From assembly GCA_965216945.1 (NCBI GenBank), contig CBDCGU010000003.1:434001-498000 (forward strand): 64,000 nt of DNA, in the 5' to 3' direction. A program made the position numbers and the translations under genes. The notes beneath the pieces are model-generated. The model was not told where the DNA came from, made no database searches, and worked only from the letters and a program-made list of their open reading frames with translations. This document shows positions 1 to 13,055 of this stretch, piece by piece. Numbering within the stretch: the stretch's first letter is position 1; the number at the start of each line of letters is the position of its first letter. The DNA comes from DATHZQ01 sp965216945. Lineage in GTDB: Bacteria > Actinomycetota > Acidimicrobiia > Spongiisociales > UBA5794.

Positions 1-1383
1 GTGCGTCATCAGGCCTCGGGCTTCGGCATCGAGGACCGGAGACCGGCCGGGGACGCCGTGGTCACCGGATGGGGCACGGTCGACGGGCGGACCGTGTTCG
101 TCTTCGCCGAGGAGTTCACCGTGTTCGGCGGCAGCCTGGGGGAGGTCGTCGCCGACAAGATCTGCAAGGTCATGGATCTGGCGATGGAGAACGGCGCCCC
201 GATCGTCGCCCTCAAGGACTCGGGCGGCGCCCGCATCCAAGAAGGTGTGGTGGCTCTCGACGGCTACGGTCGCATCTTCGAACGCAACGTGCGCGCGTCC
301 GGCGTCATCCCGCAGATCTCGGTCATCATGGGTCCGTGCGCCGGTGGTGCGGTCTACTCCCCCGCGATCACGGACTTCGTATACCAGGTTGCCGACACCT
401 CTCACCTCTTCATCACCGGCCCCGACGTCATCAAGGCGGTCACCGGTGAAGATGTCACGTTCGAGGAGCTGGGCGGCGCCCACGCCCACGCCTCGACGTC
501 TGGGGTCACCCACTTCGTCGCCGACACGGGTCGCTCGGCTCTGGAAGAGGTGCGCTTCCTGCTCTCCTTCCTGCCATCGAACAACATGGAGGCCGGCCCG
601 TTCTTCACGCCGATGGATCGGACCGATCGCCAGGACGAGGACCTCACCGACATCATCCCGGACTCGCCGAACCAGCCGTACGATGTGGTCGAGCTGATCG
701 AGATGGTGGTGGACGACGGCGACTTCTATCAGATTCACGAGCACTTCGCCCGCAACATCGTCGTCGGCTTCGCACGGCTCGATGGGTACACGGTCGGCAT
801 CGTGGGCAACCAGCCGGCGGTGCTCGCCGGGACGCTCGACATCGATGCGTCCACCAAGGGCGCCCGGTTCATTCGCTTTTGCGATGCCTTCAACATCCCC
901 GTGGTCAGCTTCGTCGACGTGCCCGGATTCCTGCCCGGTGTCGACCAGGAGCACGGCGGGATCATCCGTCATGGCGCCAAGCTGCTGTATGCGTATGCCG
1001 AGGCGACGGTGCCGAAGCTGACCGTCATCACCCGGAAGGCGTACGGCGGGGCGTACGTCGTGATGAACTCTCGAGCGGTGCGGGCAGACGTCGTCTACGC
1101 CTGGCCCACGGCCCAGATCGCCGTCATGGGGGCGCAAGGCGCCGTCAACGTGATCCACCGCCGGGAGATCGCAGGCGCTGACGATCCCGACGCTCGCCGC
1201 GAGGAGCTGATCACCGAATACGAGCGGCGCTTCAACAACCCGTACCTCGCCGCCGAACGGGGGCTCGTCGACGACGTCATCGAACCCCGAGAGACCCGGC
1301 CTCGGCTGATCCGGGCGCTCGAGATGCTGCGCAACAAGCGTGAGGCGATGCCACCGAAGAAGCACGGCAACATCCCACTCTGA
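1..1383 (+). CDS. pccB: Acyl-CoA carboxylase beta subunit (carboxyltransferase), 5' end cut by window
   Basis: Carboxyltransferase subunit of a biotin-dependent acyl-CoA carboxylase; it moves CO2 from carboxybiotin to propionyl-CoA or acetyl-CoA in the cytoplasm. The reading frame is open to base 1, and the first residues ([20 protein letters not shown]) match a stretch normally about 55 residues into PccB/AccD proteins, so the true start lies outside the window. The crotonase-fold halves are visible: oxyanion glycines in SGGARIQEG and [13 protein letters not shown], then [11 protein letters not shown] and [10 protein letters not shown] in the second half. It ends KKHGNIPL, typical of the family. 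The biotin carboxylase gene follows directly. With a methylmalonyl-CoA-type mutase nearby, propionyl-CoA is the likelier substrate, but this is inferred. Confidence 0.93.
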   Translation: MRHQASGFGIEDRRPAGDAVVTGWGTVDGRTVFVFAEEFTVFGGSLGEVVADKICKVMDLAMENGAPIVALKDSGGARIQEGVVALDGYGRIFERNVRASGVIPQISVIMGPCAGGAVYSPAITDFVYQVADTSHLFITGPDVIKAVTGEDVTFEELGGAHAHASTSGVTHFVADTGRSALEEVRFLLSFLPSNNMEAGPFFTPMDRTDRQDEDLTDIIPDSPNQPYDVVELIEMVVDDGDFYQIHEHFARNIVVGFARLDGYTVGIVGNQPAVLAGTLDIDASTKGARFIRFCDAFNIPVVSFVDVPGFLPGVDQEHGGIIRHGAKLLYAYAEATVPKLTVITRKAYGGAYVVMNSRAVRADVVYAWPTAQIAVMGAQGAVNVIHRREIAGADDPDARREELITEYERRFNNPYLAAERGLVDDVIEPRETRPRLIRALEMLRNKREAMPPKKHGNIPL

Positions 1384-1474
1384 GGGTTGTGCCGGGAACA
1401 TGCGTGGCTTGCGGCAACGACCCGGCGCCGGATCCGCATCGTGGGGCCGATCAACCGCACATGGGCGACGCTTC

Positions 1475-1480
1475 TAGGAT
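1475..1480 (+). promoter_or_regulatory. -10 box (TAGGAT) for leaderless start of the biotin carboxylase gene
   Basis: TAGGAT sits 7 bases before the ATG at 1488, so transcription would begin at or next to that start codon. The in-frame ATG at 1479 falls inside this box, which argues for the later start. Confidence 0.5.
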
Positions 1481-1487
1481 GCTGCCG

Positions 1488-3233
1488 ATGCAATCGGTCC
1501 TGATCGCCAACCGCGGGGAGATCGCCGTCCGCGTGATCCGCGCCGTGCGTGAGTTGGGCATGCACGCAGTTGCGGTCTACTCGGAGCTCGATCGGGATGC
1601 GATGCACGTCCATCTCGCCGACGAAGCCTGGAACATCGGGCCCGCTCCCGCCACCGATTCCTACCTCAACATCGATCGCATCCTCGAGGTTGCCCGCGAG
1701 GCGCAGGCGGACGCGGTCCACCCTGGCTACGGCTTCCTCGCCGAGAACGGGCCATTTGCCCGAGGCGTCATCGACGCCGGCCTCGTGTGGGTCGGTCCCT
1801 CGCCCGAGGCGATCGTGACCATGGGCGACAAGATCGCCTCACGGCGAGCCGCCGAGGCAGCCGGCGTCGCCGGCGTTCCGGGCACGCTGGACCCCGTCAC
1901 GGACGTTGCCGCTGTCGCCGCATTCGCCGACGAGCACGGCTATCCCGTGGCGATCAAGGCAGCCCACGGCGGCGGCGGGAAGGGACTGAAGGTCGTCCGG
2001 TCCGCAGAGGACGTGGCAAGCGCATTCGAATCGGCCCGGCGCGAGGCCGACGCCTACTTCCGCAACCCCGAGGTCTATGTCGAGCGCTACCTCGACCGCC
2101 CGCGCCACATCGAAGCGCAAATCATCGCCGACACGCACGGCACGACACGATTCCTCGGTGAGCGTGACTGCACGATCCAGCGGCGTCATCAGAAGCTCAT
2201 CGAAGAGACGCCGGCGATCGGTCTCAGCGACGAGCTTCGCAGCCGGCTCGGCGATGCCGCGGTTGCGGTGGCGAAGGCGGCCGGCTACGTGAATGCCGGC
2301 ACCGTCGAGTTCCTCGTCGAAGACGAGGCGTTCTACTTCCTGGAGATGAACACGCGCATCCAGGTCGAGCACACCGTGACCGAGATGGTGACGGGCATCG
2401 ACCTCGTCAAGGAGCAGATCCGCATCGCCATGGGTGAGCCGCTCTCCTTCGACGAGGCCCCGATCAACGGCCACTCGATCGAGTTCCGCATCAACGCCGA
2501 GGACCCGAGCGCAGGTTTCCTCCCCTCACCGGGCACCGTCGTCGACTACCAGGAGCCGGGCGGGCTCGGCGTCAGGGTCGACAGCGGTGTCCGCGCCGGA
2601 TCGGCGATCAGCCAGTACTACGACAACATGGTGGCCAAGCTCGTCGTGTGGGGCCGGGACCGTGATGAGGCCCTCGCCCGTGGCAGGCGGGCGCTGGAGT
2701 CGTTCACGGTCACCGGTGTCGCAACCACCATCCCGGCCCATCTGCGCATCATCGAGACCGATGAGTTCATCGCGGGCACGCACTACACGAAGCTGGTCGA
2801 AGACCAGCTCGACTTCTCCGACCTCTCCCCCGGCACGGCGCCGGCGCTGCCGGAAGACGAGGAGATGGAGGAACGCAACATCACCGTCGAGGTCGGCGGC
2901 CGCCGCTACGGGGTGCGCTTCTGGGCGCCCGTCATGGCGCCGGCCAGTGGCGGCGGGCAACGCCTCGCTCCGCGCCGGCGTCCGCCGAAGCTGGAGAGGA
3001 CGTCCGGGGCGGGCGATTCGGCCGGCGTCGTCACCGCTCCGATGCAGGGCACGATCGTGAAGGTGCATCATCCCGCCGGTACTGCCGTCTCCGCCGGGGA
3101 CGCACTGTGCGTGCTCGAGGCGATGAAGATGGAGAACGAGATCACCGCACCCGTGGACGGAGAGATCGTCGACCTCAGGGTCCAGGCGGGCGACACCGTC
3201 TCGGCCGGTGCGGTGATGATGGTCATCAGGTAG
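1488..3233 (+). CDS. pccA: Acyl-CoA carboxylase alpha subunit (biotin carboxylase + biotin carrier domain)
   Basis: Carboxylates biotin with ATP and bicarbonate and carries it to the carboxyltransferase encoded just upstream. The protein (581 residues from ATG 1488) begins MQSVLIANRGEIAVRV, the classic biotin carboxylase N-terminus, and has the ATP-grasp glycine loop KAAHGGGGKGLK, the active-site run FLEMNTRIQVEHTVTE, and a C-terminal biotinyl domain with the acceptor lysine in EAMKMENE (about residue 547). In-frame GTG 1389 and ATG 1479 exist, but the -10 box ending at 1480 favours 1488. The region between the carboxylase and biotinyl domains is short (about 100 residues), closer to actinobacterial AccA-type subunits than to longer PccA proteins. 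Substrate (propionyl or acetyl) cannot be read from the sequence. Confidence 0.94.
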   Translation: MQSVLIANRGEIAVRVIRAVRELGMHAVAVYSELDRDAMHVHLADEAWNIGPAPATDSYLNIDRILEVAREAQADAVHPGYGFLAENGPFARGVIDAGLVWVGPSPEAIVTMGDKIASRRAAEAAGVAGVPGTLDPVTDVAAVAAFADEHGYPVAIKAAHGGGGKGLKVVRSAEDVASAFESARREADAYFRNPEVYVERYLDRPRHIEAQIIADTHGTTRFLGERDCTIQRRHQKLIEETPAIGLSDELRSRLGDAAVAVAKAAGYVNAGTVEFLVEDEAFYFLEMNTRIQVEHTVTEMVTGIDLVKEQIRIAMGEPLSFDEAPINGHSIEFRINAEDPSAGFLPSPGTVVDYQEPGGLGVRVDSGVRAGSAISQYYDNMVAKLVVWGRDRDEALARGRRALESFTVTGVATTIPAHLRIIETDEFIAGTHYTKLVEDQLDFSDLSPGTAPALPEDEEMEERNITVEVGGRRYGVRFWAPVMAPASGGGQRLAPRRRPPKLERTSGAGDSAGVVTAPMQGTIVKVHHPAGTAVSAGDALCVLEAMKMENEITAPVDGEIVDLRVQAGDTVSAGAVMMVIR

Positions 3234-3284
3234 GCACCCCACGACGCGGGATACGCCGGGCGGATGGTTGGCCGGGACTGCCGG

Positions 3285-4649
3285 CTATTCCGCCGCCTCG
3301 GCGATGCTCTCGGCGAGGCTCGGGTGCACCATGAGGGTCTCGACCAGCACGTCGACACGGAGCCGGGCCTTCACGGCCAGGGCGATCGGAGCGATCAGCT
3401 CGGATGCGTGGTGGCCCACGACGGTGCCACCGAGTACGACTCGAGTAGCGGGATCGGAGATCACTTTGGCGAACCCGCGCGGATTGCCCTGGATGAGGGC
3501 CCGCGGGTTGGCAGCAAACGGCACCTTGGTGATGCGTACCTTGCGACCCTCGGCCGCGGCGTCGACCTCCTCGAGCCCCACCGAGGCGATCTCCGGCTCG
3601 GTGAAGATCGCTTGGGTGACCTTGCCGAAGTCGAGCGGCACGACCTCGTGCCCCGTCGCGTGGCGTGCGATCTTGCGGCCCTGCATCGTGGCCACCGAAG
3701 AGAGCGGCATCTGACCCGTGACGTCGCCGGCCGCATAGATGTGCGGAAGCGACGTGCGCGACCAGCCGTCGACTTCGACGTATCCCCGGCTCATCTTGAC
3801 ACCGATGTCGTCGAGTCCCAGTCCCTCTGTGTTCGGTGCCGAACCAACGGCAAGCAGCACATGTGAACCGGTCACGGTGCGTCCGTCTTCGGTGTCGACC
3901 TCGACCCGATCGTCCAGGCTGCGCACCCCCGACGCCCTGCTGCCCTTGAGCAAGCTGACACCGCGCTCCAGGAAATCCTCCTCGAGCACGGTCGCCACCT
4001 CGGCGTCGCGATGCGGCAACACATGGTGCCGGCTCACCAACAGCGTCACGTTGGAGCCGAGGCTCGAGAAGATGTGCACCATCTCGACCCCGGTCACTCC
4101 CGAGCCGACGACGATGATGTGCTCGGGCAACTCGTCGAGGTGATAGGCGTGTCGGGTGGTCATGACCCGCCTGCCGTCGACGGGCGCCCAGTCCGGGATC
4201 CAAGGACGCGAGCCGGTCGAGATCATGCCCTTGTCGAACGAGAGCACCTGCTCACCGTCGCCGGTGTCCACCGTGACCTCGTGAGTGCCGGTGAAACGGC
4301 CCCGGCCGCGCACGATCTCGACCCCCTGAGAGTCGAGCATGTCCGTGAAACCGTGTGCCAGCGTGTTCGTGATGTGCTCGAGATGTGCAGACAGACGACT
4401 CATGTCCAGGTCGACATGTCCGGCATCGCTGAGCCCGAGATTGGCGGCGCTGCGGATCGCCGCAAGCCGCATCGAACTGGCGACCATGGCCTTGGACGGG
4501 ATGCAGTCCCACAGATGAGCGGCTCCACCGACGATCGAATCCTCGACGAGCGTGACTCGGGCGTCGAGAGTGGCGGCGCCCGTCGCAGCCGCATGCCCGG
4601 CCGGACCTCCGCCCACGATCACGAGATGTTGCCGTTCGTCGATTGCCAT
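3285..4649 (-). CDS. LpdA-type pyridine nucleotide-disulfide oxidoreductase homologue (probable NAD(P)H:quinone reductase)
   Basis: FAD flavoprotein of the dihydrolipoamide dehydrogenase family, 454 residues. The N-terminal FAD site is VIVGGGPAGHAAA, the NAD site is VVGSGVTGVEMVHIFSSLG, and the second FAD motif is HIYAAGDVTG. At the redox-active site, where true Lpd has two cysteines (GGTCxxxGC), this protein reads GGAAHLWDCIPSK: the first Cys is Ala (residue 44) and only Cys49 remains. Loss of one redox Cys is known for mycobacterial LpdA (Rv3303c), which reduces quinones and lacks lipoamide activity; I infer the same here. A separate complete E3 is encoded at 27641-29011. The C-terminal HPSLAE still carries His and Glu at the usual acid-base site. 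ATG 4649 is chosen because a TAACCT box lies 8 bases before it; an in-frame GTG at 4670 is the alternative. Confidence 0.85.
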   Translation of the reverse strand: MAIDERQHLVIVGGGPAGHAAATGAATLDARVTLVEDSIVGGAAHLWDCIPSKAMVASSMRLAAIRSAANLGLSDAGHVDLDMSRLSAHLEHITNTLAHGFTDMLDSQGVEIVRGRGRFTGTHEVTVDTGDGEQVLSFDKGMISTGSRPWIPDWAPVDGRRVMTTRHAYHLDELPEHIIVVGSGVTGVEMVHIFSSLGSNVTLLVSRHHVLPHRDAEVATVLEEDFLERGVSLLKGSRASGVRSLDDRVEVDTEDGRTVTGSHVLLAVGSAPNTEGLGLDDIGVKMSRGYVEVDGWSRTSLPHIYAAGDVTGQMPLSSVATMQGRKIARHATGHEVVPLDFGKVTQAIFTEPEIASVGLEEVDAAAEGRKVRITKVPFAANPRALIQGNPRGFAKVISDPATRVVLGGTVVGHHASELIAPIALAVKARLRVDVLVETLMVHPSLAESIAEAAE

Positions 4650-4700
4650 CGGTCGGAAGGTTACCGGCACGGTCCCAGAGATTCTGCAGGACGCGAGCGC

Positions 4701-5126
4701 TCAGTTCTCCAATGCGGCGGCTCCCGCGTTGGCGATGTCTTGGTCCTGATCGGCCGTGGCGCCCGAGACGCCGATCGCACCCGCCACGGTTCCGTCGACA
4801 TGAATCGGCGCACCGCCGCCGATCGCCAGGAAATCGTCGACTGCCGGCTGCACGCCGTGGAGTAGGAGCGGCGACGACTCGAAGTCGCCCCACATGGCAT
4901 CTGTCGGAGCTCCGGACGCCGCGGCCGTCCACGCCTTCTGGCGCGAGATCTCGACCGAGAACAACGGTGCACCGTCCATACGTGCGCTGGTCTTCACGTT
5001 GCCGGCGGCGTCGACCACGGTCACGACGATGCTCACACCAGTCACTTCGGCATGGCGCAGCGCAGCGTCCATGGCGAGGCGTGCTCCGGCAAGTGTGATG
5101 GACGGTGCTTCGGTGAAATGCGACAT
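4701..5126 (-). CDS. GlcG/HbpS family protein (DUF336)
   Basis: Small 141-residue protein of the GlcG/HbpS fold. Recognisable features are the N-terminal helix with TLAGARLAMDAALRHAE, the strand VVTVVDAAGNVKTSARMDGA, and the C-terminal glycine-rich GGGAPIHVDGTVAGAIGVSG followed by a short helix. Members bind haem or cobalamin-like cofactors or act beside oxidoreductases, but the role of this one is unknown. A TAGGAT box ends 6 bases before the ATG, which suggests its own leaderless promoter. It lies between the LpdA-like gene and the mutase, all on the same strand. Confidence 0.8.
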   Translation of the reverse strand: MSHFTEAPSITLAGARLAMDAALRHAEVTGVSIVVTVVDAAGNVKTSARMDGAPLFSVEISRQKAWTAAASGAPTDAMWGDFESSPLLLHGVQPAVDDFLAIGGGAPIHVDGTVAGAIGVSGATADQDQDIANAGAAALEN

Positions 5127-5168
5127 CGGTCGATCCTATCCACGCCGACGGCCACGGCGTGGTTTCTC

Positions 5169-6770
<1,602 letters not shown>

Positions 6771-6840
6771 CCTGATCGTCGGAGCCCCGACGATGGTACT
6801 CGGGGAACCTCCCGCTCTCGCCTGACGTCTTACTTGCTGG

Positions 6841-9351
<2,511 letters not shown>

Positions 9352-9355
9352 GCGA

Positions 9356-9979
9356 TCAGCCGCCGGTGCTGAGGCGAAGGCTGAGCTCCTCGATGGCCTC
9401 GTCGACCATCCGATCGAGCAAGCGTGCCCGTTCCTCGAGGTCCGAGACCTCGATCAGGCGCTGCCGGTCCATCTCCCCCAGCGGAACCGTGGCGGCAAGC
9501 CTCCACAGCCCGGCGCTGGTGCCGTCGAAGTCGGCGAAGTCGGTGAGCCCCGTGTCGGCGCCGAGCTCGGAAGCCAGGGCGTAGAGGCGCCGCACCTTCT
9601 GCCGGAGGGGGGCGATCTCGACTTCGGCGTCGGCAGGCACGGTGGGTTCGTCGGCCACCATCGCCCTGGGATAGGGATCCTCGGGCAGCCACTCGACGAT
9701 GCGGACGCGACGCGTCGCCAGGGTGACCAGCGCACGCTGCTCGTCACCGATCGGCACGTCGCGCAGGATCCGGGTGGCGGTGGCCAGCTCGAACCGATCG
9801 TCGCCGCCGCCGACCTCCGACCCGCGTGAGATGAGCACGATCCCGAACTCTCCGGCGCCCGCGGACACGTCGCGGATCATCTCCATGTAGCGAGGCTCGA
9901 AGATGCGCAGAGGCACCGTCTCACCGGGCAGCGCAGCGCGACCGAGCGGGAACATGGCGAGCTCGTAGGTGTCGGTCAT
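9356..9979 (-). CDS. Lon N-terminal substrate-binding domain protein
   Basis: Stand-alone LON-N (PUA-like) domain protein of 207 residues without the AAA+ or protease parts of Lon. The start of the fold is clear in ELAMFPLGRAALPGETVPLRI followed by FEPRYMEMI, then a FGIVLISRGSEVGGG segment; a helical C-terminal part follows. Such proteins are common in actinobacteria and their function is not settled; substrate binding or regulation is a guess. ATG 9979 is chosen because the domain begins there; upstream codons in frame translate to a low-complexity, non-conserved stretch. A CATACT box lies 6 bases before the start. It converges with the PBP gene with only 4 bases between. Confidence 0.85.
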   Translation of the reverse strand: MTDTYELAMFPLGRAALPGETVPLRIFEPRYMEMIRDVSAGAGEFGIVLISRGSEVGGGDDRFELATATRILRDVPIGDEQRALVTLATRRVRIVEWLPEDPYPRAMVADEPTVPADAEVEIAPLRQKVRRLYALASELGADTGLTDFADFDGTSAGLWRLAATVPLGEMDRQRLIEVSDLEERARLLDRMVDEAIEELSLRLSTGG

Positions 9980-10049
9980 GTATCCAGTATGGACCCGAGT
10001 GCTGCGTAGACACGGGTAATCGGCCGGCGAGGACCGACACGGCCACGGG

Positions 10050-10055
10050 TAGCCT
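10050..10055 (+). promoter_or_regulatory. -10 box (TAGCCT) for the ABC exporter gene
   Basis: TAGCCT lies 6 bases before ATG 10062, with no Shine-Dalgarno sequence between them, the arrangement expected for a leaderless transcript. Confidence 0.45.
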
Positions 10056-10061
10056 CGGCGA

Positions 10062-11837
10062 ATGCCAGGCAGCTCGCGTCCGCTGACCCGCCTGTGGCGA
10101 TATGCCGCACGGCATCGGAGCCGTGTCGTGGCCGCTTCGGCGTGGTCGGTGCTCAACAAATCGTTCGACATCGCACCGCCATTCCTGATCGGACTGGCCG
10201 TCGACGTCGTCGTCCGTCGCGAGTCGTCGTTCCTGGCCGGCTTCGGGATCGCGGAGCCCCGAAGCCAGCTCGTGGTGCTGGCGATCCTCACGTTCCTCGT
10301 GTGGCTGCTCGAATCGGGCTTCGAGTACCTGCTCGGGGTCGGCTGGCGCAACCTGGCCCAAACCGTGCAACACGAGCTGAGGGTGGATGCGTACTCCCAT
10401 ATCCAACGGTTGGAGATCGCATACCACGAGGATCAGTCGACCGGCGAGCTGATGGCGATCCTCAACGACGACGTGAACCAGCTCGAGCGCTTCCTCGACA
10501 GAGGGGCCGACGAGATCCTCCGCACCTTCACCGCCGTGGTGCTCATCGGGATCACCTTCTTCATCCTGACCCCTTCGGTGGCGTGGTTGGCGTTCCTCCC
10601 GATACCGGTCATCGTCTGGGGATCGCTGCGGTTCCAGCGGAGGATGGAACCACGCTATGCCGTGGTTCGTCAGCAAGCCGGCGCCGTCAACAGCCAGCTC
10701 GCCAACAACCTGGCCGGGATCATGACCATCAAGGCGTTCACGGCCGAGGAGAGGGAAACCGCCCGCATCGCCGAAGCCAGTGACCGCTACCGCGTCGCCA
10801 ACCGCCGAGCCATCTCCTTGAGCGCCGCCTTCTCCCCCCTGATCCGCATCGCCATCCTCGTCGGATTCACGGCCACATTGGTGCTGGGCGGGTTCCAGAC
10901 GCTGGATGGAGCTCTGGCAGTCGGCAGCTACTCGGTGATGGTGTTCCTCACGCAACGATTGTTGTGGCCCCTCACCACCTTGGGCGAGACTCTCGACCTG
11001 TACCAACGGGCGATGGCATCGACCAATCGCATCCTCAACGTCCTCGACACCGAACCGGACATGGAGGACGGCACCGCACGGCAGGTCGACGTGACAGGGA
11101 GGGTCACGTTCGACAGCGTCTCGTTCGCGTATGTCCCGGGCACGCCGGTTCTCGAGGACGTGTCGTTCGACATACCCGCGGGCGGCACCTTTGCGATCGT
11201 CGGGGCGACCGGCTCGGGCAAGACGTCGATCGTCAAGCTGCTTCTCCGTTTCTACGACCCGGACGCCGGGAGTGTGAGCATCGACGGGCGAGACCTCACC
11301 AAACTGGAGATACGCGATGTCAGGGCGGCGGTTGCGCTCGTCAGTCAGGACGTGTTCCTGTTCCACGGCACGGTGCGGGACAACATCGCCTACGGGCGGC
11401 CCGATGCGTCACGGGAGGACATCGAGCGCGCAGCGCGGATCGCCGAGGCCCACGAGTTCGTCCTCGATTTGCCTCAGGGCTACGACACGATCGTCGGCGA
11501 ACGCGGGCAGAAGCTGTCGGGTGGCCAGCGGCAGCGAGTCTCGATCGCGCGTGCGATCGTGTCGGACTCGCCCATCCTCGTGCTCGACGAGGCGACGTCC
11601 GCGGTCGACAACGAAACCGAGGCGGCGATTCAGCGATCGCTCGCCCAGGTGGCGCACAACCGTACGACGGTGGTGATCGCCCACCGCCTGTCGACGATCC
11701 GCCACGCAGACCACATCGTGGTCTTCGATCGGGGCCGCATCACCCAGCGGGGCACCCACGACGACCTCGTCGCCGTGGACGGCATCTACCGAGGCCTCTG
11801 GGAGGTCCAGACCGGCGAAGCGGTCCGGGAGGCCTGA
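10062..11837 (+). CDS. ABC transporter, fused membrane and ATPase domains (MsbA/MdlB-like exporter half)
   Basis: Type IV ABC exporter half-transporter, 591 residues. The N-terminal 310 residues hold the transmembrane domain with hydrophobic helices such as [21 protein letters not shown] and the coupling-helix region before [13 protein letters not shown]. The ATPase domain has Walker [10 protein letters not shown], the Q-loop region VSQDVFLF, signature LSGGQRQRV, Walker [10 protein letters not shown] and the H-loop in [12 protein letters not shown]. It would act as a homodimer or with an unlinked partner. The substrate cannot be deduced. No partner gene adjoins it; the next gene is a small hypothetical. 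Confidence 0.94.
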   Translation: MPGSSRPLTRLWRYAARHRSRVVAASAWSVLNKSFDIAPPFLIGLAVDVVVRRESSFLAGFGIAEPRSQLVVLAILTFLVWLLESGFEYLLGVGWRNLAQTVQHELRVDAYSHIQRLEIAYHEDQSTGELMAILNDDVNQLERFLDRGADEILRTFTAVVLIGITFFILTPSVAWLAFLPIPVIVWGSLRFQRRMEPRYAVVRQQAGAVNSQLANNLAGIMTIKAFTAEERETARIAEASDRYRVANRRAISLSAAFSPLIRIAILVGFTATLVLGGFQTLDGALAVGSYSVMVFLTQRLLWPLTTLGETLDLYQRAMASTNRILNVLDTEPDMEDGTARQVDVTGRVTFDSVSFAYVPGTPVLEDVSFDIPAGGTFAIVGATGSGKTSIVKLLLRFYDPDAGSVSIDGRDLTKLEIRDVRAAVALVSQDVFLFHGTVRDNIAYGRPDASREDIERAARIAEAHEFVLDLPQGYDTIVGERGQKLSGGQRQRVSIARAIVSDSPILVLDEATSAVDNETEAAIQRSLAQVAHNRTTVVIAHRLSTIRHADHIVVFDRGRITQRGTHDDLVAVDGIYRGLWEVQTGEAVREA

Positions 11838-11940
11838 ACAGTCGGTCCCACTCCGACCGCTCCCCGCCGGCTACTCGAACCTTTCGCGCTCTCAATCCAT
11901 GTCTCTTGATCTCATCTACGGTATTCGATATCTATTCACT

Positions 11941-12417
11941 ATGTCGATCTCACCGTCTTCGGCGGCGTCCAGGTATCCAACCGATGACCGTCCTCCCATC
12001 GGATCCGTGCCCCTCTTGGGCGCCGCCGAGCCCTTCCAGCGTCTACGACCCACGGTCCACGACCGGCCGTTGGTGCACCCCACGGTGTGGCACCACCCCG
12101 ATGGCGGCATTCCCGTGATCGACCCGTACGTCAGGCGCTACTGGACACCGGTCCTGGGGCCGGGAGCTGTGGCCGACCTCCTCCGGCTCGCCACCGCCGC
12201 GGAACGCCACCGCTCCCTCCCCCGACCGGTTCATCTCCCCACGCTCGTTCGGGCCGGCATGGTCTCCCACGACGAAGGGGCGATCAAGGTGCGCACTCGC
12301 GTCCCCGAGGTCCCCCGCCGCTTCCACTCGATCCTCCCGCCGGCCCTCCGTCGCGAGCTGACCGAACGACGCCGTCAGCTGAGGATGAGCTTGGGGGCTT
12401 CGAACGCCTCGGCATAG
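11941..12417 (+). CDS. Hypothetical protein, 158 residues, basic, no membrane segments
   Basis: I do not recognise a named family. The protein is soluble and rich in Arg, Pro and Leu. Its middle reads like a real fold: PVIDPYVRRYWTPVLGPGAV and DLLRLATAAERHRSLPRPVH, then a stretch of alternating charged residues and a basic C-terminal helix. Third-position GC bias fits a true gene. It overlaps the end of the convergent PIG-L gene by 43 bases. ATG 11941 is the more likely start; an in-frame ATG at 11899 would add 14 residues. The region before it is locally AT-rich, consistent with a promoter. Confidence 0.6.
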   Translation: MSISPSSAASRYPTDDRPPIGSVPLLGAAEPFQRLRPTVHDRPLVHPTVWHHPDGGIPVIDPYVRRYWTPVLGPGAVADLLRLATAAERHRSLPRPVHLPTLVRAGMVSHDEGAIKVRTRVPEVPRRFHSILPPALRRELTERRRQLRMSLGASNASA

Positions 12418-13055
12418 CCGGAGGGTGAACGGCACTCGACGCCGCGTAGCCGCATCAGTCCGCGGAACAGCTCACCGTCGAACCAGGGTTTGCCCGCTTG
12501 TGACGGGAACATCGCCTCGAGATGCTCCAACTTGGCCGCCACATCTGCGCCGTCGAGGCGCACGTAACAGTTGGTGCCTGCCAGATCTCCCTCGTACTTC
12601 GGGATCTCGTAATGGAGGATCGTCGACGCACGGTGGACCTGCCAGACGAGCTCACCGAGGAATCGATGGTCCTGATGGGCGTCGCTCGCCCGCGGGGCGA
12701 GGATCACGTCCGGCTCGAATCGGGTGCGGTGTTCCACGAGCGCCGCCTTCACCGCCGCCGGGTCGTCGTAGGGCAGATGACCGTCGCGGAACCCACACAA
12801 GGTGAGAAGGCCGGCGCGGCCCAGCATCCTCTCCGCCGATCGCTCGGCTTCGGCGCGCCGCTCGCCATCCCCGCTGAGAACGATCCAGCGGATCTCCACC
12901 GAGGGGTGGCGTTGAACGAGCTGCAGCATCGTCCCCCCACACCCGATCTCGACATCGTCCGGATGCGCCCCGACGGCCAGCACTCGACGTGCGTCCGCAA
13001 AGAGTGGCGCAGGGAGCAGGCTCAGATCGGCCCTTCTTCCTTCCACAACTCCCAC
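12375..13055 (-). CDS. PIG-L family deacetylase
   Basis: Zn-dependent LmbE/PIG-L amide hydrolase; relatives remove acetyl groups from N-acetyl sugars. The metal-binding motifs are AHPDDVEIGCGG near residue 33 and the HxxH-like SDAHQDHRFLG. It is the last gene of a four-gene operon for an activated sugar, so an N-acetylated sugar or its glycoside is the probable substrate. The ATG at 13055 lies inside the upstream nucleotidyltransferase gene (34-base overlap). The sequence GGAAGGAAGAAGG precedes a CTG at 13025 that overlaps the upstream stop as CTGA, in the same way the other genes of this operon overlap as ATGA, so a shorter protein from that codon is possible. Confidence 0.87.
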   Translation of the reverse strand: MGVVEGRRADLSLLPAPLFADARRVLAVGAHPDDVEIGCGGTMLQLVQRHPSVEIRWIVLSGDGERRAEAERSAERMLGRAGLLTLCGFRDGHLPYDDPAAVKAALVEHRTRFEPDVILAPRASDAHQDHRFLGELVWQVHRASTILHYEIPKYEGDLAGTNCYVRLDGADVAAKLEHLEAMFPSQAGKPWFDGELFRGLMRLRGVECRSPSGYAEAFEAPKLILS

